Positions 1 through 12,454 are shown, counted from the stretch's first letter. The stretch: 64,000 nucleotides of DNA from Omphiscola glabra (GCA_964017045.1 OZ024809.1:25605618-25669617); one strand, 5' to 3'. A program made the numbers and translations. The notes: generated from the sequence alone by a model not told the origin.

Positions 1-148
1 GACAGATCCATCAATTCAATGCTTCGCCTTATCTCCATAGAACGGTTACAACTTCTTGGTGAAATGTTATTTGTCTACGAAGCTATCCGAATACCACTGA
101 TTTATTTGATGGCACTCTAATTCTAATAGTTAACTACTGGACTCTGCT

Positions 149-351
149 ACCACTCGCTCTGCTAACTCATTTTCTCTCGCTCTCTGGTTTCCACCATCTC
201 TGCTAACTCATTTTCTCTCGCTCTCCGACTTGCACCCTCTCTGCTAACTCATTTTCTCTCGCTCTTCGACTTGCACCCTCTCTGCTAACCCATTTTCTCT
301 CGCTCTCCCACTTGCACCCTCTCTGCTAACTCATTTTCTATCGCTCTCCGG
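149..351. repeat. 41-bp minisatellite, about 5 copies
   Basis: Consecutive copies of a pyrimidine-rich 41-bp unit that starts CTCTGCTAACTCATTTTC. Unit starts at 198 and 239 give the period directly. Copies differ by a few substitutions. The flanks (1-148 and 352-535) show no gene or element I recognise. Confidence 0.85.
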
Positions 352-535
352 CTTGCTTTCGTCGGCTTAAGAACCCATCGAACGTCATTCTAAAGTCCAG
401 CTTTTTAATATAACCTGACCATAGATATGTTACCTGTAGTGTTAACTAAGTGTTAACCACTAGCATTTCCCACCCGCACTAAGTGTTAATCACTAGCATT
501 GCCCACCCGCAAATACGACCATAATATGTGCGGTC

Positions 536-735
536 TCACATGGCCTGACTGGTATGTGGTCACTTATGGGGTGGCGCATGACCTGACTGGTCACGCATGT
601 GGTCACGCATGACCTGACTGGTCACGTATGTGGTCACGCATGACCTGACTGGTCACGTATGTGGTCACGCATGACCTGACTGGTCAGTATGTGGTCACGC
701 ATGACCTGACTGGTCACGTATGTGGTCACGCATGG
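536..735. repeat. 31-bp minisatellite, about 6 copies
   Basis: The unit contains GGTCACGCATGACCTGACT. It includes TGACCTGACTGGTCA, an imperfect dyad that could form a short hairpin. Small open frames here on both strands come from the repeat. Confidence 0.85.
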
Positions 736-848
736 CCTATCAACACCAGCACACCGAGTCTGGTAGTCGGCAGTCACCCATGTCAACCAATGCCTGAATC
801 GGACGGCACGGTCAGAAAGCAGCGACAGCAACTTACAGGGGCAACAGA

Positions 849-1553
849 CCGCATTGTTTGAAAGCTAGCTTCTGTTTCTCTCCCCACTGATCACACTGTT
901 TGAAAGCTAGCTTCTGTTTCTCTCCCCACTGACCACACTGTTTGAAAGTTAGCTTTTGTTTCTCTCCCCACTGACCACACTGTTTGAAAGCTAGCTTCTG
1001 TTTCTCTCCCCACTGACAACACTGTTTGAAAGCTAGCTTCTCTTTCTCTCCCCACTGACCACACTGTTTGAAAGCTAGCTTCTGTGTCTCTCCCCAATGG
1101 CCACACTGTTTGAAAGCTAGCTTCTGTGTCTCTCCCCACTGGCCACACTGTTTGAAAGCTAGCTTCTGTTTCTCTCCCCACTGACCACACTGTTTGAAAG
1201 CTAGCTTCTGTGTCTCTCCCCACTGACCACACTGTTTGAAAGCTAGCTTCTGTTTCTCTCCCCACTGGCCACACTGTTTGAAAGCTAGCCTCTGTTTCTC
1301 TCCCCACTGGCCACACTGTTTGAAAGCTAGCTTCTGTTTCTCTCCACACTGGCCACACTGTTTGAAAGCTAGCTTCTGTTTCTCTCCCCACTGGCCACAC
1401 TGTTTGAAAGCTAGCCTCTGTTTCTCTCCCCAATGGCCACACTGTTTGAACGCTAGCTTTTGTTTCACCCTCACCCCCCCCCCCCTTTTTTTTCCCCACA
1501 AAAAAAAAAAAAAAAAAAAAAAATGGCCGGTATTGTTTGAACGCTAGCTTAGA
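849..1553. repeat. 42-bp minisatellite (~15 copies) with homopolymer tail
   Basis: The unit begins CACACTGTTTGAAAGCTAGC and has period 42, a multiple of three without stops. Long open frames with a 14-residue period therefore appear on both strands and should not be annotated as proteins. After about 1466 the array decays into C, T and A runs (1474-1523), and one partial unit reappears at 1524-1550. Confidence 0.92.
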
Positions 1554-1848
1554 GACCGTGTACTTTACTGGACCTAACTGAAGAGGGCAGGGACCGTAGG
1601 GTGCCATGGTTACGTGGCATAACCATTATCCGGAATTTGTAACACATAACTCCGTTCAGTAATAACGTTGTTTTCAAACTAGAGTCAGTGGCCACCCAAA
1701 CAGGGAGTCACCAGACATATCATGGTGCCACCAAAGCAGGTACTTATTTTCCAGAACAGGGTGTCCCAGACAAAGTAGTTTGCTACCAAAGAAGTTTACC
1801 ACCAGAGCAGGCAGATTAGGAGTAGTTTATTGGAGATGTTTCGAGAAG

Positions 1849-3738
1849 GTGACAGATCTTAGTGATGCCACTGTGAGTAGGTGACAGACCCTAGTGGTGC
1901 CACTGTGAGTAGGTGACAGACCCTAGTGTTGCCACTGTGAGTAGGTGACAGACCCTAGTGGTGCCACTGTGAGGAGGTGACAGACCCTAGTGGTGCCACT
2001 GTGAGGAGGTGACAGACCCTAGTGGTGCCACAGTGAGGAGGAGACAGACCCTAGTGGTGCCACTGTGAGGAGGTGACAGACCCTAGTGGTGCCACTGTGA
2101 GTAAGTGAAAGACCCTAGTGGTGCCACTGTGAGTAGGTGACAGACCCTAGTGGTGCCACTGTGAGTAGGTGACAGACCCTAGTGGTGCCACTGTGAGGAG
2201 GTGACAGACCCTAGTGGTGCCACTGTGAGTAGGTGACAGACCCTAGTGGTGCCACTGTGAGTAGGTGACAGACCCTAGTGGTGCCACTGTGAGTAGGTGA
2301 CAGACCCTAGTGGTGCAACTGTGAGGAGGTGACAGACCCTAGTGGTGACACTGTGAGGAGGTGACAGACCCTAGTGGTGCCACTGAGAGGAGGTGACAGA
2401 CCCTAGTGGTGCCACTGTGAGTAAGTGACAGACCCTAGTGGTGCCACTGTGAGGAGGTGACAGACCCTAGTGGTGCCACTGTGAGTAAGTGACAGACCCT
2501 AGTGGTGCCACTGTGAGGAGGTGACTGACCCTAGTGGTGCCACTGTGAGTAGGTGACATACCCTAGTGGTGCCACTGTGAGGAGGTGACAGACCCTAGTG
2601 GTGCCACTGTGAGGAGGTGACAGACCCTAGTGGTGCCACTGTGAGTAGGTGACAGACCCTAGTGGTGCCACTGTGAGTAAGTGACAGACCCTAGTGGTGC
2701 CACTGTGAGTAAGTGACAGACCCTAGTGGTGCCACTGTGAGGAGGTGACATACCCTAGTGGTGCCACTGTGAGGAGATGACAGACCCTAGTGGTGCCACT
2801 GTGAGGAGGTGACAGACCCTAGTGGTGCCACTGTGAGGAGGTGACAGACCCTAGTGGTGCCACTGTGAGTAGGTGACAGACCCTAGTGGTGCCACTGTGA
2901 GTAGGTGACAGACCCTAGTGGTGCCACTGTGAGTAGGTGACAGACCCTAGTGGTGCCACTGTGAGGAGGTGACAGACCCTAGTGGTGCCACTGTGAGGAG
3001 GTGACAGACCCTAGTGGTGCCACTGTGAGTAAGTGACAGACCCTAGTGGTGCCACTGTGAGTAGGTGACAGACCCTAGTGGTGTCACTGTGAGTAGGTGA
3101 CAGACCCTAGTGGTGTCACTGTGAGTAAGTGACAGACCCTAGTGGTGTCTCTGTGAGTAGGTGACAGACCCTAGTGGTGTCACTGTGAGTAAGTGACAGA
3201 CCCTAGTGGTGCCACTGTGAGTAGGTGACAGACCCTAGTGGTGTCACTGTGAGTAAGTGACAGACCCTAGTGGTGTCACTGTGAGTAGGTGACAGACCCT
3301 AGTGGTGTCACTGTGAGTAAGTGACAGACCCTAGTGGTGCCACTGTGAGTAGGTGACAGACCCTAGTGGTGCCACTGTGAGTAGGTGACAGACCCTAGTG
3401 GTGTCACTGTGAGTAGGTGACAGACCCTAGTGATGTCACTGTGAGTAAGTGACAGACCCTAGTGGTGTCACTGTGAGTAGGTGACAGACCCTAGTGGTGT
3501 CACTGTGAGTAAGTGACAGACCCTAGTGGTGCCACTGTGAGTAGGTGACAGACCCTAGTGGTGTCACTGTGAGTAGGTGACAGACCCTAGTGGTGTCACT
3601 GTGAGAAGTTGACATACCCTAGTGGTGTCACTGTGAGTAAGTGACAGACCCTAGTGGTGTCACTGTGAGTAAGTGACAGACCCTAGTGGTGTCACTGTGA
3701 GTAAGTGACAGACCCTAGGGGTGCCACTGTGAGTAAGT
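1849..3738. repeat. 32-bp minisatellite, about 59 copies
   Basis: The unit contains GTGACAGACCCTAGTGGTGC, with period 32 confirmed from spacing at 1921/1953. Variation has polarity. The left two thirds carry GTGCCACTGTG, while from about 3080 rightwards GTGTCACTGTG dominates. Each unit holds AGTGG-TG-CCACT, a small hairpin stem. No gene overlaps it. Confidence 0.95.
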
Positions 3739-4267
3739 AAACTCTGAGTAAAAAAAACACACACAAAAAATAAATAAGAAAGCTACAGTCGTAAGAATTT
3801 TCCAAGGGATTAAAAATAGTAGTCTAAGCAAGCAGGTGTACTCCATTATAATTTAAAAACGTATTGAATATCAAAAATCAAAATCAATACATCAATACAA
3901 TAACAGTATCAATATCAATGGCGAGTTACTGGACAACATTTTACTTGACGAAATAGTTGATTACATGCTGGTCAACTTTTAAATGGCCAACAATTCTATG
4001 ACCGGCCACACGTTTAACCTGCACATTTGCGGGAAATTCTCGATTGCTCAGTAGTTAACTCGTTGGCTTTAAATGACATGTATTGATTGTGGTCAGAGCC
4101 ATCGCACTTACGCTGCATCCCTGCGACTGCAAAATGAAGGGTGGGGGTGTCTTTGATATTGTGGGGGGGGGGGCTCAATGTTGTGGTATACACATTTATT
4201 TCCTGTCAACTTTGATGACAGACGACACAAAACTGAAAAGTGGCAGGGGGCCTTGAAATGTCCCAGG
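3739..4267. other. unassigned AT-rich interval
   Basis: No convincing exon, RNA gene or transposon end seen on either strand; there is a G-run near 4165. Confidence 0.5.
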
Positions 4268-4360
4268 AAGGGTTTGATTGTGGTCCTGAGTTGATTGTGG
4301 TCCTGAGTTGATTGTGGTCCTGAGTTGATTGTGGTCCTGTGTTAGTGTTGATTGTGGTCC
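4268..4360. repeat. 17-bp tandem repeat, 5-6 copies
   Basis: Copies of GATTGTGGTCCTGAGTT. The short open frame running through it (from 4339) has no recognisable protein features. The DNA from 4361 to 5279 shows nothing I can assign. Confidence 0.85.
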
Positions 4361-5279
4361 TGTGTGGAATGTGCCACTTCGTTTCGAAGGAGTCTACACT
4401 TAGCAGTTTTCTGTTTTACGTTAACATTGACTTTATAGGGACAACGTTTTCAACAGTACTTCCATATCTGATAAGCTGCCGACATCGTCTCGCGAGAACA
4501 CGAGTAGCATCGTGTGAATCAACAGATTTATGACGGTGGCCTGTCACTACTCCCCAATACTAACCCCAGGTAAGAGACCAGTTCGACTGGTCCAAGCAGC
4601 TAAGCTGGGCGTGCCCTGCTCCTATTGTTGGTCTAGTGATAGTTTATGGCAGTTGTTATGCACTCGACACGTCTCAGAAACTTCCGTGAGGCCCAGGGAA
4701 ATTGTATTATCAGAGAAGTAATAAGCCAAGTAGGTCAACAAAGTAGGTCAACACGAGAAGTCAGCCAGACAGGTAAATAAAAAAAAGCTTAGTAGCCTCA
4801 TTGATTTCACTAGTCACAGAAATTGGATACGTAATTAGTTTCAACGGCTATCTCACTGAAATACATCTTCTATTATGTTTTCTGTCACCTGGCTCAGTTC
4901 AATCAAACAAGTTATATAATCGCTTATCTCCCGTTGCTACATATTCCCGATAACAAGACGTATTTTAATTTTATAAATTTTTGCCTCGGGTGAAAATGAG
5001 GAATTGCATTTAACATTTGATTCATTTTCCGTTCAGAGTTTTAAATCAACATCTCAAAGAGATGGCTGATTTGATTTTCTTTTTGTGTCGTTTTAAGATT
5101 ATTTAAAAAAATGTTTTTATTATAATATCGAAATAACAATAGTATTTGCATCGTTGATATAATAACAGTAGGGAGATGTCAATTGTCACTAACAAGTGAC
5201 AGATTAAGACAAGATTAAGTTGCATTACAACACGCTTGGTGGGACTATTATAAATCTCAAGCCAAGCGCCAAGACAATG

Positions 5280-5400
5280 AATGGCAAGCAGTGCCTGGGG
5301 CAAGCAGTGCCTGGGGCAAGCAGTGCCTGGGGCAAGCAGTGCCTGGGGCAAGCAGTGCCTGGGGCAAGCAGTGCCTCGGGCAAGCAGTGCCTGGGGCAAG
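5280..5400. repeat. 16-bp tandem repeat, about 8 copies
   Basis: Copies of AAGCAGTGCCTGGGGC, nearly identical. Frames open on both strands here are repeat artefacts. Confidence 0.9.
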
Positions 5401-5654
5401 CCTATATTTTGGCGCACACTTTCCACACAAAAAAAGGATATATTTTGAATGAAAAAAAATGACGATTTTCGCGCCCTCTGGAGATGGCGCCTGGGACGGG
5501 TGCCACATTTTCCCCTCACTTCGCCTGGACCGGCAACATAATTTTATATCTAAACATTTAAAGTTACCCTTAAACACATTTCCAAATGAATGCAAATGTC
5601 AAAATATAGGCAACAAACATGGCATTACAGGTCATACAAGAACACCCTTCGGAA

Positions 5655-6020
5655 AAACATGACATGATAGGGAATACAGGGTACTATAGGGAACGATCAT
5701 GGCCCTTTAGGGAACACATATAGTATTATAGGGAACAGTGATGGGACTATAGAGAACACATATCGTATTGTAGGGAAAAATCATGGCACTATGAGGAACA
5801 TATATGTCATTATAGAAAAAAAAATTATGGGACTATAGAGAACACATGGTATTATATGGAACGATCATGGCACTATAGGGAACAATCACGTCACTAAAGG
5901 GAACACATATGGTATAATAGGGAACATCCATGGCACTATAGGGAACATATATGGTGTATAAAGGAACAATCATGACACTATAGGGAACACTTATTATGGT
6001 ACAGTAGGGAACGGACAAGG
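5655..6020. repeat. degenerate TATAGGGAAC-based tandem repeat
   Basis: An old array with units of unequal length built on CATGGCACTATAGGGAAC. Indels make the period irregular. The adjoining 6021-7242 stretch has a short TA microsatellite (6460-6480), C-runs near 7015 and a CAAA-rich tract, with no recognised gene. Confidence 0.75.
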
Positions 6021-7242
6021 TACTACAGCAACCATTATTACAAAATTACAAACGTCACCAATAAACACAACCAGTCCAAAGAATCCTTCACCTAGAAATG
6101 CGATGTTGTTTGTTATAAGTACTGAGCTGTCGGTCATTATGAAGGATGTGAAATCTTCTTGATATATTGTTCCTGATTAGTGTGGAAGAAATGCATTTCA
6201 GGCCATGTGAAATGCTTGGATCCTGACATCCGATAGGTCCAAGGAAAGTGCCTGGGATGTGAAAAGGTTCAATGAGATGGCGCGTGCTATGTTCCGTCGG
6301 GAATTCACCGACACAGAACTTACACATCATTAGTCAGAAGGTGGACGCACCACGGTGCAGGCCCGCGGTGGGAGGTACGGCGCTGCTACTGAACGCCCTT
6401 TTAAACATTTGTCTGCTCTTACAAAAAGTATTTTCCAGAATACTATCAAAGTTGACGCTAGTATATATATATATATATATGCAGTGTTTCAAATATGCAA
6501 GCAAATGTATCCCAGGTTTGGCATGGGGAGGAGGGGGTTGGAATATTAGATGATGATACTCTAATAGATGATGATGATTTTCTAACAGAAGAATTTTTAT
6601 TTATAAGTCTTTTGAACATGATAAAATCGAAACGTGTTTCTAAAGCTCTAAACTGCTCTAACTCACGAGCGTAGGAAGAGTGGGGCAGATGAGCAGTGGG
6701 GCAGATGAGCAGTCCAAACCCGGGAGGCATTTTCGGTCAAATTCATATACTTTACATTGTTGTTTTTTTACGTGTATCTTCTGCACGCGTTGTGGTTTTC
6801 GATCATCTGAGGCGGCAGAGTCTAGCTACTCCATTGGTCTAACAATGCACTTGTATACACGTGAAATGTGTGTTTTATCTTTCTGGGAATTATATTTAAA
6901 AATCTTACCTTTTCGTTTCTTCACTTAAGAAATTAAATGTCAAGTCAAACAGGCTCACGACCTACGATTCCTACTGATTCGCTGTTATAAAATATGAGGA
7001 GAAAATTCAAATTGCCCCCCCCCCCCTCTCTCCCTTCAAAAACACACACGATCGTCACAGTAAATTAAAAAAACAAACAAACAAAAAAAACAACAACCTG
7101 ACTTGAAATATGAAAATACAAAAACAATATGGCGCCGTTGTATTAAATGGTCATTAAATTACACACGACAGAAATCAAACAAATAAGAAGTTCAAAGGTT
7201 CAACTAGTTCACACATGAACAGAATCCATAGCGGTGCCTTAC

Positions 7243-7617
7243 CTCGTCATTGAGTTCAACGTGTAGTTGAGTTTCTCCACTAGGACGAAATTCTTCCCCA
7301 TTATCATACACGTATTCACTGAAATATTTGACCGTGCTCCTTGCCTCAATGTCCGCCACTGGTTTGTCCACCACCTGTTTGTCCACCACCTCTTTGTCCA
7401 CCACTTGTTTGTCCACCATCTGTTTGACCGTAACTTCAGCTATATCCTCACAGCTCTCGTCAAAATGTCCACCGTCAAAAGATAGAAATTCCTGGTCATC
7501 ATTATCGTCGTCATCACTGACCACAGTCTCGTGTTTCTCAGACCTGCTTCCTGTCCGCGACTTAAGAAATTTGATGTCTTTGATAGAGATTCTAGTGGTT
7601 GAGGTCGTGTGCTCCAT
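7243..7617 (-). CDS. candidate first coding exon of an unidentified acidic protein
   Basis: I do not recognise this protein. Reading leftwards, a 125-residue frame starts MEHTTSTTRISIKDIKFLK, passes through an acidic patch (SDDDDNDDQE), a five-residue repeat of the VDKQV type (about five copies, DNA at 7350-7425), and ends ...LHVELNDE. It stops at a strong donor, GACGAG|GTAAGG, with the intron starting at 7242. A few bases upstream of the ATG is TCTGCAG, an acceptor-like motif, so a 5' UTR intron is possible. No signal peptide or membrane segment is visible. No downstream exon was found to the left; the gene could continue beyond position 1. The in-frame repeat could mark a disordered linker. 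It is supported by length, composition and donor only. Confidence 0.5.
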
Positions 7618-8250
7618 AGTTGACTGCAGATGTTTTACAAGTCACTGACTGGTGAGTCAAATGGCGACATTTGCTGATGTGTTGTAAACGTAACAGGTGC
7701 CGACACACACGCACAGGAATACATACACTCACACACATATGCTGGTAGTGTTTCAAATGTAATTCATCTTTTTTTTTTTCGGGTCTCTTCCCTGTTATGG
7801 TAAATGTACTTTTAGTGAACGCTATCCAGGTGAAATCCAAATTAAATGACTCACAAAGGCGCGTCAAAATCCTGACATTGATATTTCACAACCGGAGCTT
7901 GCAACCCCCGAAAATATGAAGCTTACAGTATCCGTTGTACACAAGTTATGTGCACAAAAAATGTTGACAGCTTATCTGAGCTGAACCTAAGTCAAATATA
8001 TACATTCGCTTTTGTCAAAAACACTCAAGAGTTGCTAACAACTATTTCCGCTGTAGACGATGTCATACGAGATTAGACGAGAATGTATGAGATCTTCGAT
8101 TAAAACAGCAACAACAACATCTCTCCCAAATGTGCTCCTAAAAAAGAACAGACTCTTCTAGGAAATTGGAAATTGTTTTTGACACACAAAAAAACAACCC
8201 AACAGCAATGATCTTTGCCACGTCCTCGGTTGGAAGTGGACCCACCGTAA
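7618..8250. other. upstream flank of the 7.6-kb exon, nothing assigned
   Basis: Contains a short CA-rich stretch (7700-7740) and a T-run (7770-7780). It could include 5' UTR or promoter sequence of the exon at 7243-7617, but I see no definite core promoter. Confidence 0.4.
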
Positions 8251-8322
8251 AGATCATAAATCTCTTAGTAATGTCATAAATCTCTTAGTACTCTCATAAA
8301 TCTCTTAGTACTATCATAAAAT
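8251..8322. repeat. about 22-bp tandem repeat, 3-4 copies
   Basis: Copies of CATAAATCTCTTAGTA with a short variable spacer. Confidence 0.8.
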
Positions 8323-9919
8323 GCGGTCGTCTGCCAGTAGTGTCTATGGCGCAGTTTTTATTATTATTTTTTTTTTACATTATCATTAAATAAAACAGTT
8401 ACTTTGATACGCGCTTTCCTTCGTTAGTTCAGTCACGCGGTCAATGCACTGCTATTGGCTAACTTCGGTCACATGATCACAGCGCCATAATCGCTAAAGT
8501 TGAATTAGAAAGATGGATGTCCGTTTGCGTCAACTAACTTGCGCTTGAACATCAAAACAGCAATTAATCATTCTACTAACACGGCATAAAATGTACAAAG
8601 TAGAACAATTTTTAAATCTTTTCCTCAGCGGCTAATATAACGGGAACATAATTTATCACCTGAATTTCCAATGACCAAGCTGTTTCACGTCGTGGTCCGT
8701 TACACTTATAATTAAATATTTTCTTATTTTAAAAAAAATGCCTGATTAAAGTATGTTGCTGTTACACGCTGTGCCAGGTTTCTATCGACCAAGCAACCAA
8801 CTGGCCTCAACTACAATGTTACCATATTCCTGGTCAAACAAAGGTTTTAAGAAGCGACCCCCCGGTCGGCGCTACCTCCGGTGGGACTGAGAGATTCAAT
8901 ACTGTTGATGTTGTAGGGTATAAGAAACATTGGGCACGTAACTACATTGACACCTGTTTCTCTCTCTCCCTCTCTCTCCCTCTCTCTCTATCTCTGTGTC
9001 CCCTCTCTCTCTCACACACAAACACACACGCACTCAAACATATATATTTAATATATTATGTATATGTAAATACACACAGCAAGTGGCAGAATATATTCGC
9101 TAATAAACTTACCAATGTTATTTAAGCTCTTTATACAGCCACTGTATTTCACCATTGAGCGCATTGCAACAAGTGTCAATTAGAGTAAATAGATCTCCAG
9201 GCAGCAACGAGCTGCACGCGACCGTAATGAATTTAGAGCTATTTTTAGCCTTCGGTTGCGCTACGGTCTGTACTTGACAAGTGATTTATTTTGAATAACT
9301 TGAGTTTATCGATCACTGAGTTACAGTTTATAACTTGCAAGCAAGCAAACAAACTACAAACAAACAAAAATCTCCCTGTACGTGTTCGTTTTCAGAGCTC
9401 TGTTAAAAATATAGGTAAAATTGTTTTAAAAATATGATTTCAAACTCTCCAAAATGTCACCATAATTAACTATTGGGAGAGAATGGATCATTTGATGTCG
9501 TTTCATGACATTTCATGTCATTACATGCCATTTCATGTTACCCGTCATGCTTCTTGAGCAGAAGTGTTGCTGGCAACTCTGACATTCAAACAAAAAGTCT
9601 TCGCTAGTTCTTGTATGTCATCAGTACGTACCCATGTTTACGCATGTGAACCATGACCGAGGCATAACCTTCACCTCGATCTAAGGATCTTGTAAGTGCA
9701 AGGCCTGACCGCTGGGTAGGGTAGGCCTACAAATTAATGACAAAGATTTGTTCAACTGCCCGAGTTATTGGCCAGCTGACTTCGGCTTAGAGTTTTATTG
9801 ACACAAGTCAAGTTTAATTATTGTTTTGATTATATTTACCGGATTATTTAATCAACAGATTTCTTGCAAATAGGGATAGCGGAACTATAGACACTAATAA
9901 TAAACAAGCGGAAGTCACC
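8323..9919. other. unassigned interval with TC and CA microsatellites
   Basis: TC-rich tract at 8958-9012 followed by CA-rich sequence to about 9080, and a run of CATTTCATGTCATTACATG near 9500-9540. No exon could be supported. Confidence 0.5.
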
Positions 9920-10065
9920 CTGGTGAAAAACGCCATGACTTTGAACTGGGGGAAAACGCCATGACTTTGAACTGGGGAAAAACGCCATGACTTTGAACTG
10001 GGGAAAAACGCCATGACTTTGAACTGGGGAAAAACGCCATGACTTTGAACTGGGGAAAAGGTCGA
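9920..10065. repeat. 26-bp tandem repeat, 5-6 copies
   Basis: Copies of AACGCCATGACTTTGAACTG with G/A-run spacers. The open frame on the - strand across it is a repeat artefact. Confidence 0.88.
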
Positions 10066-10160
10066 GTTAATATTTGACCACGTCACATGTGTTGCACCAA
10101 GGTCTTAGCGTTCGTAATCAGAGGTGCCACCAGAGCCGGTCGTGCGTTTTCCCACAAGAT

Positions 10161-10200
10161 CAGTGGCGTAGCTTACGTTTGTGTCGCCGAAGCGGGGTGA
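10161..10200 (+). mobile_element. left-end fragment of the GGCGTAGC hAT MITE family
   Basis: CAGTGGCGTAGC at 10161 equals the terminal inverted repeat of the complete element at 13204-13367. No matching right end is apparent, so this is a relic. Confidence 0.5.
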
Positions 10201-10239
10201 TTTAGCGGCGTTCACTTGAGAGTTTAAGAGGAGCTCGTA

Positions 10240-10530
10240 TGACAATTAACTTTATATATTGGAATTAAAATCATGTTCGACAGCACACCTGATGTATCAC
10301 ACACTGACCAGATGTCAATCCCTGGCTATAATGTTACTTTAATATATAGTTATGAACAACCGATAAAGAATATGTTAGTTTTTTAAATTCCAAAATCTTA
10401 TCTTTGTAAATAACATGTTTCTGAAATCCTTTTCAGCCGCCATATTTTAGTTGCTTTGCACCATGTCCGGTGAAACAATCAACAAAGCACAAGCATTACG
10501 TCACATCCACGATGGGAAACTTGAAGTAAG
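10240..10530 (+). repeat. dispersed repeat copy A (paired with 11985-12235)
   Basis: Parts of this segment match 11985-12235, for example TATAGTTATGAACAACCGAT against TATCGTTATAAACAACTGAT, then AAATTCCAAAATCTTATC against AAATTCTAAAATCTCATC, and CACAAGCATTAC against CACTAAGCATTAC. It includes an ATG at 10463 opening a 21-codon frame that ends at GAA|GTAAGA. Because the surroundings are repeated, that frame is more likely element-derived than a gene. The family is unknown to me. Confidence 0.5.
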
Positions 10531-10763
10531 AGAAGTGTTTCTAGGATTTTTCTTTTTAAGGGGGAAAAGTTGAGCTTTCCCTGACAACTTTATAGGGGAC
10601 TGAAATATCTGGATAATAAAGCTTAACACTTGACAAAGTGGTGAGACTTTTTCAGCACGAGAAGTTGTCACATTGGGGAGCATGCATTGGAAGAAACAGA
10701 TTTAACAAACCAAACAGCAACATAGGGGTGAGTGAATAGCAAGGTTTACGGGGAGGGGGGGGG

Positions 10764-10868
10764 AACAAGCCAGTATAGCAATCAAGAGACGCCAGACTCA
10801 CTCCGTAAGAAGAAAACAAGCCAGTATAGCAATCAAGAGACGCCCGACTCATTCTGTAAGAAGAAAAC
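10764..10868. repeat. 51-bp tandem duplication
   Basis: Two copies of a unit beginning ACAAGCCAGTATAGCAATCA, starting at 10765 and 10816. Confidence 0.85.
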
Positions 10869-11984
10869 AAGAAGGCGATGCTTGAGTGTATTGTTCATTT
10901 TCATATAAAACTCCAGATCAAGAGTCATGAAAGATTGATGCTGTACAAGCTACGAGTATGCTTTTGATGCATACTCGTAGCGATTCCATGATGAGTTACA
11001 AGTGAAAGTGAACTTTTAATTGAAATACGCCAAGGTTGCAAAGGCGCCTGAGATCAGCAGATATTTCTCTCGACCAAGCCAAAGTGGGGTAGATATTTTA
11101 AGTTTTTAAATTTATACCTGAATGGGACTTCCTCGAATCTCTCACAATCCTCTCATTAGCATACAATTATTTCTCACGATCTGTGTGTCTGTATATTTTG
11201 TGAGAAAAGATTTTCAAAACTTAAACCCATAAAGAACTATTTGCAATGGAACAGTCCCTTCTGGACTTGTGATTATGTCAATTAAAAGTCAAATTAAATT
11301 TAAAGATGAAGAATGTCCATTTTGACAAAGTCATTGACAGGTTGTCATCTTTGAAGACAAGGAAAGGAACGTTGTATCTATAACATTTAATTTTCAATAA
11401 AAAGTAATTGTGTTGCATTTTTTAAAAAAAACGGTGTTACCTCAAATTCCATGTTTTCTTATGTCCATTTGTTTGGTTCACTGACTGCATTTACAAACAA
11501 TATAATTAGGATTCTGTATAATCTGGTTAAGAATGGCTCGGTGTAGTCCAGTGTGGTTTGAGGGCGGGGGGGGGGGGGGTAGTCCAGATCGGGGTTACAT
11601 CATGAGCTTACTTCAACGGTTGACACCAACCCTGATGACGCCTCTGCTTACACCCACTTACTGCGGGAGGCAGTTTCATGGGTTGGGGTAAGTCTCGGAC
11701 AGTCTGGTTTATTTGGAGGGAGGGAAGTCTCGGACAATCTGGTTTATTATTTATTTATTTTTTTTGGGGGGGGCGTCTCGGACAATCCTGTTTATTTGGG
11801 GGGGGGGAGTCTCGGACAATCTGGTTCATTTGCCTGTTTTATTAACGTGTTTATCGTTGGGGGGGGGGGGGGGTTAGTGCGGGAAATGAATTGAAGTCTA
11901 GAAGATGTGAGGCCGTCCAAAAGGTTTAAGAACCCCTGAGTTAGAAAAATGGCTGGTGATAATAAATTAGCAAATATCATGTAT
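10869..11984. other. unassigned interval with several G-runs
   Basis: G-runs near 11565, 11770, 11800 and 11860. A motif GTCTCGGACAATCTGGTTTA recurs at least four times between 11690 and 11830, an irregular old repeat. There is an inverted pair near 10950-10980 (GCTACGAGTATGC and GCATACTCGTAGC) that forms a strong hairpin. Confidence 0.5.
10947..10981. repeat. perfect short inverted repeat (hairpin)
   Basis: GCTACGAGTATGC is followed by a short loop and then GCATACTCGTAGC, an exact 13-bp inverted repeat. Confidence 0.8.
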
Positions 11985-12235
11985 GTCGTAATTGTAACAT
12001 CTGGTTCAGATCGATATAACGGTTTATTATTGAATGAATTACAATTAAACAGGTCTGGGAAGTACTCTTGTTACAATTACAATCAAACAATGCTGTTTGA
12101 TACAATGGTCTTTAATGCTACACACTCCAATATATCGTTATAAACAACTGATAAAGAATATATATATATATTTTAAAATTCTAAAATCTCATCTCTTTAA
12201 AGATGAAAGCACTAAGCATTACCCCAGCATGAACA
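11985..12235 (+). repeat. dispersed repeat copy B (paired with 10240-10530)
   Basis: Partner of the copy at 10240-10530. It carries an extra TA microsatellite near 12155-12170. The 64-codon frame from 11949 has no recognisable features. Confidence 0.5.
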
Positions 12236-12454
12236 GGTCTCTGACTAGCGCTCATCCAAGTTTAAAAAACACGACAATTTAATGAAACATTCTTTGAGAA
12301 AGACAACAGCCTGATTGACAGCGCTCTAGTCCAACAATGTCAAAAACGAGCCAATCTCTCTAAGGTTACGTCCTGGTGCTCTTTAATGGAACTTATAAGT
12401 TTGATTTTCCCCCAAAGTTACCAGGATCTATTATCCCCCATCCCCCACGGACAA

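Noticed and set aside
833..1607. Repetitive Gln/Lys/Cys-rich or Phe/Trp-rich proteins
   Set aside because: Frames through the 42-bp minisatellite, open on both strands at once.
1849..3738. CRISPR-like array
   Set aside because: Units are directly adjacent with no unique spacers; this is a eukaryotic minisatellite.
4020..4110. Possible tRNA or tRNA-derived SINE
   Set aside because: No consistent A/B boxes or cloverleaf could be drawn.
6088..6330. 80-codon frame on the - strand with FHIPGTFLGPIGCQDPS
   Set aside because: Not recognised, with no splice sites or neighbours; it may be transposon-derived but cannot be supported.
10463..10525. First coding exon starting MSGETINKAQALRHIHDGKL with a GAA|GTAAGA donor
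   Set aside because: It lies in a dispersed repeat and no following exon could be found; kept only as part of that repeat.
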